Shown: positions 1-11,800, numbered from the stretch's first letter. The stretch is DNA of 64,000 nt from Petaurus breviceps papuanus (GCA_028583685.1 JAMXIF010000224.1:4727837-4791836), one strand, 5' to 3'. The notes: generated by a model from the sequence alone, not told the origin. Numbers and translations are program-made.

Positions 1-545
1 TAAAAGTGGTACATTTAGTATTTTTGCTTTTCTGCATTTGTGAGTTTTTTATGTTCCAATACATTGTTAATTTATGTGAAGGTTTTATGTACAGCTGAGA
101 AAAAGGCATACTCCTTCCTATTCCCATTCAATTTTCTCCAGAGGTCCATCATATCTAACTTTTCTATTCTTTTCACCTCCTTAACTTTTTCTTTCATTTA
201 TTTATTTGGGTGCCATGCTGTTTGGTGCCTGTGGTACCTTTTAGCAAATATAGAGTCTCTGATAACCTCTTTTAGGTAGGTCTGCTTTTTACTACCCCTG
301 CCTTTTTTAGTTCAACTGAAGCACAATATAGTCTGCTCCAGGTCCATATTTTAACTCTGGGTGTGAATGTTTCAAGTGTGTTTTTCTTATAAAAATTAAC
401 ATTGTTGGATTCTGGTTTCTAATCCATTCTGCTCTCCACATCCATTTTATGGGTGAGTTAATTCCATTCACATTCTCAGTTATGATTACTAACTGTGTAT
501 TTTCTTCCATCCTATTTTTTTCTGTTTATCTTTTTCTCTCTTTTT
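1..545 (-). mobile_element. L1 LINE fragment (start of ORF2)
   Basis: Read on the minus strand, positions 510 to 307 encode a stretch with NVNGINSPIK followed by AEWIRNQNP and a THLK motif. This is the recognisable N-terminal endonuclease start of L1 ORF2. The AT-rich remainder up to position 1 also resembles antisense L1 from memory, but I could not place it in the element. The fragment is cut by the window edge. A pyrimidine-rich tract at 520-550 lies on its 5' side. It is old and non-functional. Confidence 0.7.
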
Positions 546-3084
546 TTTTCTGGGATGGGGACATTCAAGCTTGAAGGAAGTAGTCGGAGACTTGGGAAGA
601 AAAGAAATATAGAGGCTTTTGGTACCAAAGAGTAATGAGCACATAGAGACCCCTGGGTTTGGAGTCAGGCAAACTAAGTTCCAATTTTGACTCTGATAGT
701 TGTGTGGTCCTGGATAAGTGCCTGCCCCTCTTTGAGTCTAGCTTTCTAAGGCCCTCCTTGGCATGTCATACTTGGCCATAAGCTGTTTCAGACGGCTCCT
801 GGGTCTGAGGTAGAAGCTGGGATTGGACAGCTGGACAAGGGCCCGGACCCTCCTGGGGCCACAGTTTCCCCCAAAAAGCATGAGGAGTAGCTATCATTGT
901 CACTGCTGTGGCCTGATGGCTGGGCCCAGGATGATCCCAGGGCTGGGCACCTTGGACTCTCGGCTGGCTGTTCCAACAGAGAACAGAGAGGGCCCCCTCC
1001 CCAGAAACCTCTCAAGCAGGGAGACCTGTTTGTGTGCCTTGGCCACATTCCACTGTCTCCTCCAGCCCACAGCTTGGAGCCTGGGAGCAGGCACACACCC
1101 AGCACCAGAAGCCACAGGGACTCAAGCTTTGCAGGGAGAGAGAGGGGGAGGCAGAACATGGCATCCCCCACTGACCATCCAGCCTAGCCCCTTCATTGAG
1201 CAGATAAGGAGACTGAGGCCCCAGGAAGGGAAGGCTTCAGCAGAGTGTGAGCCCAGAGCTCCCGACCCTAGCTCCCCACCATATCTGTTGGAGGAATGGA
1301 TCCCCTTCTCCTGGGGATCCCCTGGGTGGGGGGGTGTCCTGCCTCGCTGAGGAAGCACATGGCTTTATAGATGATGTTATAAAATCATCTGGGGTCGATA
1401 ATTGGTGGGGGAGGTGTGCTAAGTAGAGACAAAGGATGATGGGGGTCCAGCGGGTCAGTCACAAGAGGTCACTTGGAGGCAGCAGGTGACAAGGCTTGGG
1501 TTGGACTCTGCTCAGTCTCCTGGAGATCAGAAGCAGCTCAGCTGCAGCCCCACCCTGAGGGAGCCAGGGACTGACTCACCTGGACTCTGCTTGGCACCCG
1601 GCCCAGGTGGGACGTCTCCAGAAGACGTCACTCTCTATCGCCTGGTCCCAGGATCGTGGGGACCATCTCGGCCCCATGCCCACACCCTGAGAGCCTCTGG
1701 GTCCCTGCCCCAGCCTCAGCCCCACAGCCCAGGTGCCAGGCATCAGGGAGCAGCCCTGGGGGTGGCCATAGAAAGGAGAAGAGGAACCCCGAACCCTGCT
1801 CGCCAAACACAGCAGCTGCTTAATGGAGAATTTCCCAGGGGACTTTGTCCTCATGTGGCCTGGGTGAGTCTGGTTGGAGGGAGGAATTCACGGGGTTCTG
1901 CATCCTCCTGGCCCCAAAAGAAGAGTGAAAGATACTTTGCCACTCCTTCCTTCCAACATGCCTGGCTCTCCCTTTGGGCTCAGAGATTGAGGAGAGCTAC
2001 AGGATCCTCCCTCAGTGCCCCTCTCCCCCCATTTGGAAGGTGTTTTTTTAAGGGCTGAGGGGCTTCTCAGTTTCCCAGGAGTCTCCTAGGCCAGGAAGGG
2101 AGGTTAGACAGACCAGGAGCCTCTGGGGACAGGACTGGCCATGGCTCATGATTCCAGGATGAAACCTGAGGGCTGTAGGTCCCTCACAGGAGCCCTGGAG
2201 GTGGCCGTGCTCTCATTAGGCACAAGCCCAGCTTGCCAGGCCCAGGCTGTGTCCAAGCCAGGGCAGGACCTCTGAGGAAGGGGAGGGGGCATGGCTGCAG
2301 GCATGCCCAGTGGCTCCCTGCACATCCCCCTTCTTGTTCCGCTTCCCAAGGAACCAGTGGCTCTCCCATCTTGTGTTTACTCTTCAGTTGGTTTTTAAAT
2401 ATGGTACTGTGTCTGAGGGGCTCCCTCAGCCTGATGTCTGCCTCAGGCTGTGCCAGGGAGAGAAGCCCCGTTCTGGGAGGAGAACCGGCTTCTAACAGCG
2501 GGTTTGGGTACAGACTCCACGTAAGCAAAGGCAGTGCACAGATGGGCCTGGAACACGCCAAGACCCGGCATGAGCTTTGGGTGCTGATCTGAGAAAGCTT
2601 CCTGGGCTTAGGGGCTGGAGATTCTGGGTCAAGAAGAGGGGCCCATCCATGACCATCTCACACCAGGCCTGGGGCTAAGAGGGAAGGGAGAGCTGGAGAT
2701 GGAAGTCTCCACTCACTCCTAGCTCTTGACTCACTCTTGGAAGGGCTGGGTGTGGCTGTGCACCAGCTCAGACTCTGTCGTGCATGTGTGTGAGCTCAGC
2801 CTTGAGGCATGTGCAGCCTGGGCTGTGGGTGTAGGAGGGCTGGGCAGCTCAGGGGGCAGGGCTGCCCCAGAGGGAGGGACGAGGGACGTAGGAAGGTGGC
2901 CCCCTCTGTACCAGAGCTGGGGCAGCCAGGGAGGCAGGGAGCCAGCTGGGAGGACCAATCCAGGAAGGCTTCCCTGAGGAGGTGAGTTTCCAGACAGGCT
3001 CCCCTTTGGGAAGGAAGATGTCTGCCACCTGACTCTCCCTGGAGTTGGAGTCGAGACCGTCTTTCTTTTGTCGAATTTATAATC
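546..3084. other. Non-coding stretch, no gene seen
   Basis: Moderately GC-rich sequence with several long open frames on both strands (for example 823-1350 and 1486-2058). None shows a recognisable domain or conserved exon pattern. The only repeat I can name is a MIR-like segment at about 640-755. If PLXNB2 starts upstream of the window, this is intronic; otherwise it is intergenic. Confidence 0.5.
640..755 (+). repeat. MIR-like SINE remnant
   Basis: The order GGAGTCAGGCAAACTAAGTTC, a GTGTGG-TCCTGGATAAGT block and CCTCTTTGAGTC follows the tRNA-related head and core of MIR/CORE-SINEs. It is diverged and no target duplication is visible. Confidence 0.45.
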
Positions 3085-3293
3085 CCAGCACCGAGTTCCC
3101 GTTTGGAGTTTCCTTGGCAGAGTACTGGAGGTTGTTTGTCATTTCATTCCTCAGCTCATTAGACAGATGGGCAAACTGAGGCAGCAGGCTTGCCCAGAGT
3201 CACACAGTTAATGAGTGTCTGAGACCAGATTTGAACTCAGAAGGTGAGTCCTGACTCCAGGCTCAGCGCTCTAACCACTGTGCCGCTAGCTTA
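3085..3293 (-). mobile_element. Marsupial tRNA-derived SINE (MAR1/WSINE type)
   Basis: On the minus strand this reads from a tRNA-like head (complement of CTCTAACCACTGTGCCGCTAG) through the TTTGAACTCAG block, the TCACACAGTTAATGAG block, and the GAGGAAACTGAGGC-like block to a TTGGCAAAGTACTGGAG-like 3' part. It is diverged. The 40 bases after it (AGGCACTTAATAAA) resemble the 3' tail of MIR or L2. Confidence 0.75.
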
Positions 3294-3444
3294 CATATAG
3301 TAGGCACTTAATAAAGGCTGATTTGTTGATTGAGTAGCTGAGAGCCTTGCAGGGCCAGGGCCAGGAGAGCTCCAGTCTGTAAATTCTGCAAATGAGGAAC
3401 TGAAGTCTGAAGCAGGGACTGGTTTGACTATGGTTCCTTTCCTT

Positions 3445-4030
3445 TTTTTTAAACAATTTACTTATTTTTAGTTTTCAACATTCACTTGCACAAGATTTTG
3501 AGTTTCAAATTTTCTTCCCCTCCCAAGAGGGTGTGATACGGGCTCTCCTTATGCATTCCTATTAAACATATTTTCGTATTAGTCATGATGTAAAGAAGCA
3601 TTAGAACCAAGGGAAAGAAGAAACAAAACAGAATAAAAGAAAAGAAGAGCTTCCATCCAGCCCAAAAAGGGCTGCTTCCATCCACATTCAGACACTGGAT
3701 TTCTTTCTCTGGGTGTGGGCGGCATTTTCTACCCTGAGTCCTTTGGAGTTGTCTTAGACCCTTGCATTGCTGATTAGAGCTAAGTCTATCAAAGTCAGTC
3801 ATCACACAATGTGGTGTTACTGTATACAGTGTTCTCCTGGTTCTGCTCGCTTCACTAAACATCAGTTCATACAAGTCTTTCCAGATTTTTCTGAAGTCCA
3901 TCTGCTCCTCATTTCTTATAGCACAATAGCATTCCATTCCATCCATATACCACAGCTTGTTCAGCCATTCCCTGACTGATGGGCATCCCCTTGGTTTCCA
4001 GTTCTTTGCCACTGTGGTTACTTTCTGACC
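3445..4030 (-). mobile_element. L1 LINE 3' end (ORF2 C-terminus and 3' UTR)
   Basis: Minus-strand translation from 4012 gives MAKNWKPRGCPSVREWLNKL and then a WKDLYELM/SEASRTRRT stretch. These match the end of L1 ORF2 (human AKTWNQPKCPSMIDWIKKMW region). Sequence below about 3700 is the 3' UTR, ending in an A-rich tail read as T-rich at about 3445. It is 5'-truncated, as expected of a dead L1 copy. Confidence 0.85.
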
Positions 4031-4309
4031 ACAGTGTCAAAGGCAAGACTAGAACCCAGGCCTCAGGACTCCCAGCTCCTGATCATTCTAGAGACCCAGG
4101 ACACCTCCTGGTCAGCTTCTCTTGAAAACAGAATCAAGCAGGCTTGACTGAGCAGTGACCCGACTTCTCCAGGTGCCAGGAGATGGGGGGAGCTCAGTAG
4201 ACTCAGCCTTCAGGGCTCTGCCTTCTACTTTCTCTGTCCCAGCTCCACCCTCCAGGGCAGCATCTGGTCCTGCTGGGCCTTCCCTGGACCTCCTCAGCTC
4301 TTCCTGCTC

Positions 4310-4690
4310 CTCCCTCCACATCTTTCTCTTCCTTTTCTCTTCTCCTTTTTCTTTCTTGTCATCTTTTCCCTTTCCTTCTTCTATCCTCCTCTTCTTCCCT
4401 TTCCCTTCTATCTCCTCTCTCTGTCTTTGTCTCTTTCTCTATCTTTCTCTTCCTCTCCCTCTCTCTCCCTCTCTCTTTCTCTGTCTTCTCTCTTTCTCTC
4501 TGTCTCTCCCTCCTCTCTCTCTGCCTCTTCTTTCTTCTCTCTCTCTTTCTGTCTCTCCCTCCTGTCTTTGTCTCTGTCTCTCTTTCCTGTCTTTCTCTGT
4601 CTCTCTCTTTCCCTTCTCACCCTCCCCATTTTCCTTCTCTCTACTCTTCCCTTGTCTCCCTCCTCCAGATCCCTGGGGCTCCTGGGGAGC
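4310..4690. repeat. CT-rich (polypyrimidine) low-complexity tract
   Basis: About 380 bases of CTCT/TTTC/CTGT repeats on the + strand, with the complementary purine tract on the other. Open frames here on both strands are translations of the repeat and not genes. Such homopurine-homopyrimidine tracts can adopt triplex DNA; that is an inference. Confidence 0.9.
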
Positions 4691-5094
4691 TGGGACGAAT
4701 CAGGGGCTGGCAGGGAAGCTCCCAGAGTCTAATTAGGAAGCCAGCTGGCCTTGGAGACCTAGTCTGTAACGAGTCCCCTTCCTCCTCACCACCCTGGTCC
4801 CCCCACTGGGGGCCCCTCCAGGACCTGCCTGCTCTGGGCTGGGTTGGGAGCCCCCGGAGCCTGGGCTGGGCCTGGGAGTTGCCCCTGATGAGGTTACTAC
4901 CTTTTATTTCTTAAAAACAACAGTGACAATACAGTCTTTGTGCTCCTTGAGCTCATTGGTGGCTAGGGTGGGGCCGGTTGGCCTCTGCCCCTCCCCCCCC
5001 TTCCCTGGGTCCCCTCAGTTCTGATTTCCCCAGGTTCTGGAGCAGTGCTCAGCACAGTGCCCAACACATAGTAAGTTGAATTGTAGGAGAAGAA

Positions 5095-5250
5095 ATGAGG
5101 GCTTGGTGGTGTGTCACTGGGCTTGGGATCAGGAAGATTCTCCTTCCCGAGTTTAAATCTGCCCTCAGACACTTACTGCTGTGTGAACCTGGGCAAGCCA
5201 CTTGAGCCTCTTTGTCTCAGTTTCCTCATCTGTAAAATGAGCTGAGTTGT
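5095..5250 (+). mobile_element. tRNA-derived SINE, marsupial type
   Basis: Contains GGGCTTGGGATCAGGAAGAT, GAGTTTAAATCTG, CTCAGACACTTACTGCTGTG, CTGGGCAAGCCACTTGAG and the GTCTCAGTTTCCTCATCTG core in the order of the marsupial SINE. Ends soon after TGTAAAATGAGCTG. Confidence 0.65.
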
Positions 5251-5384
5251 TTGTCTCTGCAGCGCCACTGTGTCTAAGCATTCCTGGCTATTTCAGGGGA
5301 TGGGGAGACATGTAATTGGCTTGGGATCACCCCGGCTCATGCCCAGTGAGTGATGCTAAGTGGGCCAGACCTTTCCATTGGGTA

Positions 5385-5600
5385 CTAGGGGGCTCAGTGG
5401 GTAGGGCTCCAGGCCTAGAGTCAGGAAGACCTGAGTTTAAATGTGCCTTGTGCACTTACTGGCTGTGTGACTCTGGACAAGTCACTTACACTCTGTTTCC
5501 TTGTCTTTAAGATGGGGATCGTAATGGCCCCTCCTTCCAGGGTTGTTGTGAGGATGAAGTGGCCCATTGTAGGCCCTTCATAAAAGTCTGAAGTCTGCTG
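5385..5600 (+). mobile_element. tRNA-derived SINE, marsupial type
   Basis: Starts with GGGGGCTCAGTGGGTAGGGC, followed by AGAGTCAGGAAGACCTGAGT, a CTGGCTGTGTGACTC block and GACAAGTCACTTAC. The 3' part (TTGTTGTGAGGATGAAGTG) resembles the CORE/MIR-type tail. It lies 130 bp after another SINE in the same orientation. Confidence 0.65.
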
Positions 5601-5639
5601 TCATGATCACTTTGCATTTTTGCATTCATTCAAGGCTTT

Positions 5640-6190
5640 ATTCAGGACAGGTGGGGTGGGAGGCCCGGGCAGCAGCCTCAGCTCTCGGGACTTAACTTCT
5701 ATTGGGGAGCCACAGAACATGCCCAGCGATTTTGGAGGCAGGGTCCAGTTGGAATCTGTGCTTTAGGAAGCTGGAGCCCAGCGGAGGTAGAAGAGAGAGG
5801 TTCTGTGAGGAGGAACAAGCAAGGAGGCGAGTTTGGCTGGGCAGAGGGCCAGTCCTGGAAGGGGCGTCAAGTGTGATGGGCTTGGAAGGAGGCAGCTAGC
5901 CCAGGAAGGCATTAGTATCTGATGGAGGGCAAGAGGGAGCCACAGGAATTTCTTGAGTGAGGGAGTTCCTTGGCCAGACTTGCAGTTTAGGCAAGAGACA
6001 TTAAGGACCTGAGTTAGGCTGGAGGCTGAGTTAATTTGCAAGGCTTGATAACATTGAATGTGAGGGGTCAAGGAGAGAGAAAGGGTAAGGATGGGCCTGA
6101 GAATGCAAGGCTGGGGCACTCAAAAGATGGGGGGTTGTGTGTGCCCCCAACAGGAAAAGGGAAATCAGAAAGAAGGGGAAGTTTAGGAGG
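5640..6190 (+). repeat. Old mammalian interspersed repeat, family not assigned
   Basis: The succession 'lead-in to AACTTCTATTGGGGAGCCAC, CTGTGCTTTAGGAAGCTGGAG, TTGGCCAGACTTGCAGTTTAGG, TTGCAAGGCTTGATAAC' resembles a long, diverged repeat found widely in mammals. Related pieces appear to recur at 7330-7790 and 20685-20945. I cannot name the family with confidence. Confidence 0.35.
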
Positions 6191-6319
6191 AAATAGACCC
6201 CGCAGGCTGGTGATCTAGTCAGAGGGGACTGCACTGGCCATATTTATTAGCTGTGTGACCCTGGCTGACTCACTTCCCTCAACCATCTTTAAAGAGGGGA
6301 GGATCATGGTCTCTCAGTG

Positions 6320-6800
6320 ACTTTTCCTCAAGGTCTTTCCTTAGGTCTTTGTATATAATTGCACTACAATATTCCATGACATGAATGTGCCACAATTGAT
6401 TCAACCATTTTCTGTGATTAATCTAACGATGCTGTTGTGAAAACCTTGGAATGGATTGTTCTCTCTCTCTTTGGTCTGATGAGCGCTTTCAGGATTTCTG
6501 CCCAAGACTGGCATTATGGGGTCAGAGATGATGTCTGACGGTTGATGTATCCTAGCAGATGCCTCCAAAAGAGATTCCCCAGACTGCAATCTTTCCAGCA
6601 GGGAATGGGTGTACCTGTTTTTGCCTAGCCCACCGGCGTTGCGTTTACTCGCTTTTAATTATTTTTGCCCCTTTGATGGATTTTCATTCTTGTCTCTTTT
6701 ACTGGCGAGGTTGAACATTCTTTCAAGGGACCATTAACAATCTGTGCTTCCTCTTTGAAAATTGTCCATCCCTTCTCCTTTGGGGTTCCTCAGCTTTCAA
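6320..6800 (-). mobile_element. Degraded L1-like LINE fragment
   Basis: The + strand reads as an antisense L1 3' half: GCACTACAATATTCCATGAC, then ATTGATTCAACCATTTTCTG, then a GGGTGTACCTG block and a TTTTACTGGCGAGGTTGAAC block followed by TTGAAAATTGTCCATCC. The order matches antisense L1 ORF2, but it is more diverged than the copies at 3445 and 17100, so it is older. Confidence 0.5.
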
Positions 6801-6804
6801 TGCG

Positions 6805-6980
6805 ATAATCTTTTTTTTTCTTTTTTTGCTTTTTGGAGGGGGCAAGGTAGGGAAATTGAGGTTAAGTGACTTACCCAAGGTCACATGGCTATTTTTGTGT
6901 TAAGTGTCTGAGTGGATTTGAACTTGGGTCTTCCTGACTCCGGGACCAGTGCTCTATTCACTGTGCCACCTAGCCACCCC
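6805..6980 (-). mobile_element. tRNA-derived SINE with A-tail, marsupial type
   Basis: Minus orientation: the T-rich stretch at 6808-6830 is the A-tail. GAGGTTAAGTGACTTACCCA, TTTGAACTTGGGTCTTCCTG and CACTGTGCCACCTAGCCACC are the complement of the SINE body and tRNA-like head. It has the same short form as the copies at 16108 and 16855. Confidence 0.75.
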
Positions 6981-7139
6981 TCAATGTGATAATCAGCTCA
7001 CACAGATTAGGGGTCACTTGCCATGGAGCCGCTACCTGTATATCTGCAGTTTCTCAAGGGGCCCTTGCTCAAAGACCCATCCAACAAATAGACCTGGAGG
7101 GCTCTCCAAAGTGTTGTTGATGGCATGAGGTTTAGGGTT

Positions 7140-7800
7140 GCTACTCAGATGGGATTCATTATAATAATAGCTAACATTTTTGTAGGCTTGCATATGGTCT
7201 TATTTACAATCATTCTTAGAACTTTCTCTTCTTTAAGTATAAATGGGTATCCTAGGAAGGTATATTTTACAGATGAGGAAACTGAGGCTCAGAAATGTGA
7301 GGTGTTTGGCCCAAGGTCAGGTAGTCAGTCAGGCAGTAAGCATTTATTAAATGCTGATTATATGTCAGGCACTATGCTAAGCAGTGAGAATACAGAGATA
7401 GGCAAAAGGCAGCCCCTGCCCTGCAGAGCTTACAGTCTAATGGGGGAGGGTGGATGGCTGTGTGAAACACTATATAGAGAATCAATTGTAAATAATCCCA
7501 GAGGGAAGGCTCTGGAATTAACAGACACTGGGAAGTCTTCTTGCAAAAAGTGGGATTTATGAGCCTTGAAGGAAGCCAGGAGATGGAGATGAGAGATGAG
7601 AGCTTTCAGACAGGGGAAAGCCCCAGAATGGAGAGAGAGAAAAGAAAATATGCTGGAGGTTCAGGTGTAAGAAGACTGGAAAGAGAGAAAGGAGCTTGGG
7701 CTGTGAAGGGCTTTGACCGCCAAACAAAGGGTTTTTCTATTTGATTCAGGTGGTAATAGAGAGCCCACTGGTGGAGATGACCGTGGTGGGACCTCCCTTT
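7140..7800 (+). repeat. Composite of old mammalian repeats
   Basis: At 7150-7310 there is a MIR-like segment (AATAATAGCTAACATTT ... TTACAGATGAGGAAACTGAG). It is followed by AGCATTTATTAAATGCTGAT, GTCAGGCACTATGCTAAGCA and CAGCCCCTGCCCTGCAGAGC, and by GAAGGAAGCCAGGAGATGGA-type sequence. This is the pattern of an abundant old interspersed repeat. Open frames across it are not genes. Confidence 0.55.
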
Positions 7801-7869
7801 GGTAAGATCCCTTTGACATCAGAGTGGATGGTGGACTGGATAGGGCAGCAGCTGCTGTGTGCAGAGCCT

Positions 7870-8170
7870 CTGGCTGGGAAGCCTCTGCCCTCTGATCATT
7901 TAAAGCCCTCCATGCTCTGGCCTCCCAGATGTAGCGATCCATCTCCTATCTCTGCCTGGGGTGCGGTGCCATCCCTCCTCACCGGCCTGGAATCCCTTAC
8001 TCCCCTCCACGCTCAGCTGAAGTCTTCCCTCCTCCAAAAGGCCTTTTCTAACCATGTCTCCTGCTGTAGCGTCTGGTGCCAGTCTCCAGTTCCATCCCTC
8101 CTCACCTCCGCCCCCTTCTCAAGGGCAGACACTGTCTGTGTTCCCAATACATGTCTGGTCCGAAGTGGCC
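7870..8170 (+). repeat. L2 LINE 3' end remnant
   Basis: Order of CATTTAAAGCCCTCCATGCT, CTGAAGTCTTCCCTCCTCCA, AAAGGCCTTTTCTAACCATG and CAAGGGCAGACACTGTCTGT follows the 3' end of mammalian L2 (commonly AGCTCAAATGCC, CCTCCAGGAAGCCTTCC, GAGGGCAGGGAC). Diverged and ancient. Confidence 0.5.
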
Positions 8171-8479
8171 ATTGCCTGGTGGGTAGCATTGAATCACCAC
8201 CTCTCAAGGAGCGTAGGGTTCCAAGCCCGGACCAGGCTGGGCCTCAGTTTCCCTCTGTACTTGGTAGATCCCAAGTCTTCTCCAGCTCACGAGCCATAGC
8301 ATTGGGGGTTGTGTGTGGGGGGGTCTCTCGGGATGGCAAGGATGGCTGTGGAGGCTGTGTGGGCCCCGAGAAGGCCTGTGAGGACAGCTCTTGGTGCCTG
8401 TGGAGGCTGTGGGGTCCCCTGGGCCTGTGTTGGGAAAACATCAGCTCTCCTGCCTCCTGGGAGTCCTCAGAGTCTCCCT

Positions 8480-8690
8480 CCCTCTGCTTGTTTTGTTTCT
8501 GGGCTGATTTGTTTAATGCTCTCAGCTAATTACTGCTTTTGCATATTCATGGACCAGCCTGCCCTCCCTCCCCTGGCAGCTGCGGGGACTGAGGAGGAGG
8601 GGGGAATGTCTTGGCAGAACCAGAGACCCATCCCCCTCTTTCTGTGAAAAATCTTGTCTTTCTATCAATCACAAAGTGTTTCCTGAATCC
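8480..8690. promoter_or_regulatory. Candidate enhancer-like patch
   Basis: An AT-rich, repeat-free island in GC-rich surroundings. It holds a homeodomain-type CTAATTAC, an octamer-like TTTTGCATATTCAT (POU type), a forkhead-like TGTTTAATG and ATCAATCACAAAG, which resembles a SOX/LEF site. Clustered developmental sites of this kind are typical of conserved enhancers. This rests on motif reading only; conservation is not tested. Confidence 0.3.
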
Positions 8691-8780
8691 GCCAGGGGAC
8701 AGGGCGACCTTAGGTGAGGCCTGAGCGCACCACAACCCCAGAATGCCCAGGGGGGTGGGAAGGGGGTCTGGAGGGTACCT

Positions 8781-8842
8781 GGCCTCTGCTGGGGGAGGGG
8801 GCTCTCTCAGGGGCCTCTGCTGGGGGAGGGGGCTCTCTCAGG
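8781..8842. repeat. Perfect 31-bp tandem duplication
   Basis: The unit beginning GGCCTCTGCTGGGGGAGGGG and ending TCTCAG is present twice in a row (8781-8811 and 8812-8842) without a visible mismatch. This indicates a recent local duplication or an assembly duplication. Confidence 0.95.
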
Positions 8843-8849
8843 CTCAGTT

Positions 8850-11800
8850 TTCCAAGCCAGTTTGCTTTAGGAGTAGGATTTTGACCCCTCTGGGTCTCAG
8901 GAGTTTTCCATTTGCTTCAGCCAGAGGAGATTCAAGAGAGAAATTTCCTAACCTCAGATTGACCAGCATCTGAACCGGACCCAAGCCTTGGAGGGCATGG
9001 CCACATTCAGCAGATTCAGCCAAGCATAGCCCACGAGCACCTATGTTTGGCCTGTTAGGGACCAGGGCAGCCCCTGCTTCTCCTCCCTTGGGGAGGGGGC
9101 TAGACGTTTGGGGGAGCCTCTCTGGCTGGCTGCTGGGGATGGCCCCTCCACATTCCACTGGGTCTGCTCTGTTCACTCTCCTGCAGCTTCTGTTCTCAGA
9201 TCCCTGATTGAGGTTCTCCATCCTGACTAAAAGTACCCTGAGGGCAGGACAAGAACCCAGTGGCCTCTTATGAGGCCTCCTATATTTGTGGGGAAGAGTT
9301 AAGGGGGGGTGGGGATGAGTCAAGTTGTGCTACTGATTGGAAGGATGGTGTGGCCAAAGTTAGTGGTGGATCCTGTAGAACTTTGGAAGCCAGACTGTGC
9401 AGACGGGGCCCTGACCTGGCCGTTACTGCCCTTCCTGCAGGGAGTTAGGGAGCCGAGTTGAGTTAGGGCAGTGAGATCAGGGCTTTCTGGCGCCATGTTT
9501 GAGGACAGGCCTTGACCGGGCCTCAGAGGCCTTGTGTGCGCCTTTGCTGGCCTCTGGGCTGACTCCATTGGCTTGGTAAGGAGCAGGGGGGCAGAGGGAG
9601 GCCCCAGGGCAGGAGAGTCTTCCTAACCATGGCCATGAGCATCAGGTCAGCAAACATTTATTATGCACTTACTCTGTGTGTGTGTGGAGGGGGTGGTGGG
9701 AGTAGGAAGGGCTTCCTCGGAGCAGAGGCTGAGGATTCGTGCTTAGGCAGGGCCCTGGACTTGATGTCTCCTACTGATTTTCCTGCTGGGCCCCTTGGAT
9801 GGGGTGGGGGCTGCCGAAAGGATTGCTGAGGATGGAGGGGTAGTCAGAGCGGGAGCCAGCAGGAGGTGTGTGTGGTGGGCCGGGCTTCTGAGCCCTCCGA
9901 GGCACTGGACTTTCTCAGCCTCTCTTCTTCTTTGGCTCCCTGGGAGCCAGATCTGGGGATTCTCTTGTGCTTGGGGGGGGGACCCTCCATCCCAATGGCT
10001 GCCTTCCTCAGCATTGCCAGCCCCGGGCGGGGAGGGATGGAGGTGCCACTTCCCCCTGGCAGGGTCCCGCCCCCCTTTTCCTGGAGGAGCAGCTGGAATC
10101 GGGCTGCCTGCCGTCCCCCCAAATTGCACCCGCGGCTGACAGAGCTGTGAAGGAGGGGCGGCTTGGCAGCAGGACTGACTGGCTGCTGGATCCCGTTTGT
10201 TTGTTTTGTGCCCTGATGGGGACCATCTGCAGTGTGAGTTGGGGGGGGCACTGGGGGGGCTCAGGGTCTGTTTGAGGGAGACAGGCCTCACTTTGGGGAG
10301 GCTCAGGTTCTCTTGGGGCCTGGTGCCTGCATGTGCCACCATTTTTGTTTGCTCTGGGGGCAGGAAAAGAATGGGCATAGCCCTGGACCCCAGGGCCTGG
10401 GCCTCTAGGAACCCAGAGGACTTGGTATGACCCCATTAAAGCAACTCTCAGCCCAGGGAGGGACCTGGTGTGTGTCCGTGCTAGGGAGAAAGAGACCCCA
10501 GGCCCCATGGGAAGCAAGAGGCTGGGAGGCAGGTGTTAGTCTCCCCGTTTTACAGTTGGGGAAGCTGAGACCGAGAGGTTAAGTGACCTTCCCCACCATA
10601 CACAGGGAGTAAGCCTCTGACTGAGGCAGGATTCATACTCCAGTCTGCTGGACTCTGAGCCCCCACTCTCTCCACTGCCCATCTAGGTCACGTGATTACT
10701 CTCAACCTCAGTCCCCCATTCTGTAAAAAGATGGGGTTGGACCAGCTGGTCTCTGACATGCCCTGCAGCTCCAAAGCTCAGTCTCAGAAACTTCAGCTTG
10801 GGTCGCTAGAAGGATAGTGGGCCCTTGAGTAGACACAGGGAGTGAGGAGAGCAGTGATCTGACAGCAGTTCCACATGGCCCGTGCTGACTCTGAGTGGCC
10901 AAGGGCCTGTTGAGGTGGGAGATGGCCAGCAGTACCCAGAATGCTGAGAGGGAAGAGGGGGCCAGGGAGCAGGGATCTTGGGGGTCCCAGAAAGATGGGC
11001 ACAGAATGAGCAGGAGCCGAAGCGGGCTGTGGCCCAGAGCCAAGGCAGGGGGTGACCAGAGACCGACGGGGCCTGACAAGTCCTGGGAGAGAGGAGAGGG
11101 AGAAGAAAACAGTGGGGCAGCCGAGCAGCAGGCACAGAAATCTGAGAGGAGAGCTTGGAGCTGAGCCTGCCTGGCTGAGTGGGAGGCCAGGAAGCAGAGG
11201 CGCCTTTTCCACAAGTTTAGCCATGAAGAGACAGAAAAGACAGCGAGTGGCAGGGTCGAACGCAGGCTTTTTTTAGAAGCGAAATCAGAGCCAAGTATGT
11301 CTGCCTCGTCTCCATGGCCTGCTATATTCCCACCCGCCCCCGGCCATAGTCCTAACCCCCCTTGATCCTCCCCCTTCCCCCAATATAGCTAAAAACAGCA
11401 AAACCCACTCTGTTGTCCTTGGCTCTCCCACGGCAACCTGGTGGCTGCTGCGATTCCTGCGGGGCCAGGCCAGCCTGCTCTCCGGCTGCCTCCCTTCCAG
11501 CTGCTTCTCAAGGCCTGACAGCCCCAGCTGGCTGAGGAGCTCCCCAGGCCTTCCGTGGCCCTCTGTGGACAGCTCCCCCTCATCCCCTCCCAGACTCGAC
11601 TCTGGACTTGTTTGTGTCGGCAGAATTTCATTGCTGAACTTCCCATCCCAAGTCCCCAGTGGGAGGCTGGAGGCCGTGGGAGCCTGAGGACTTTTTTCTG
11701 TTTGCTTTTGAATCTGCTCCCACTCCTCTCCCAAATCAAAGGGCAGGGTCGTTTTGTCTTGGAGCCCCCTGCCCCTTCCTCTGCCTCGAGGCACACATCC

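Noticed and set aside
823-2058. Long overlapping frames on both strands
   Set aside because: Translations are rich in P, S, G and L with no known domain, and no splice pattern or conservation signal can be seen. GC-rich DNA gives such frames by chance.
4155-4736. 193-codon S/L/F-rich frame
   Set aside because: Translation of the CT-rich tract.
9743-10517. Long minus-strand frames of 135-211 codons
   Set aside because: Proline/glutamine-rich, overlapping frames in two phases, with no recognisable motif. Judged chance.
11375-11405. CArG-like CCAATATAGC and MEF2-like GCTAAAAACAG
   Set aside because: Each deviates from consensus and no further muscle-type sites cluster nearby.
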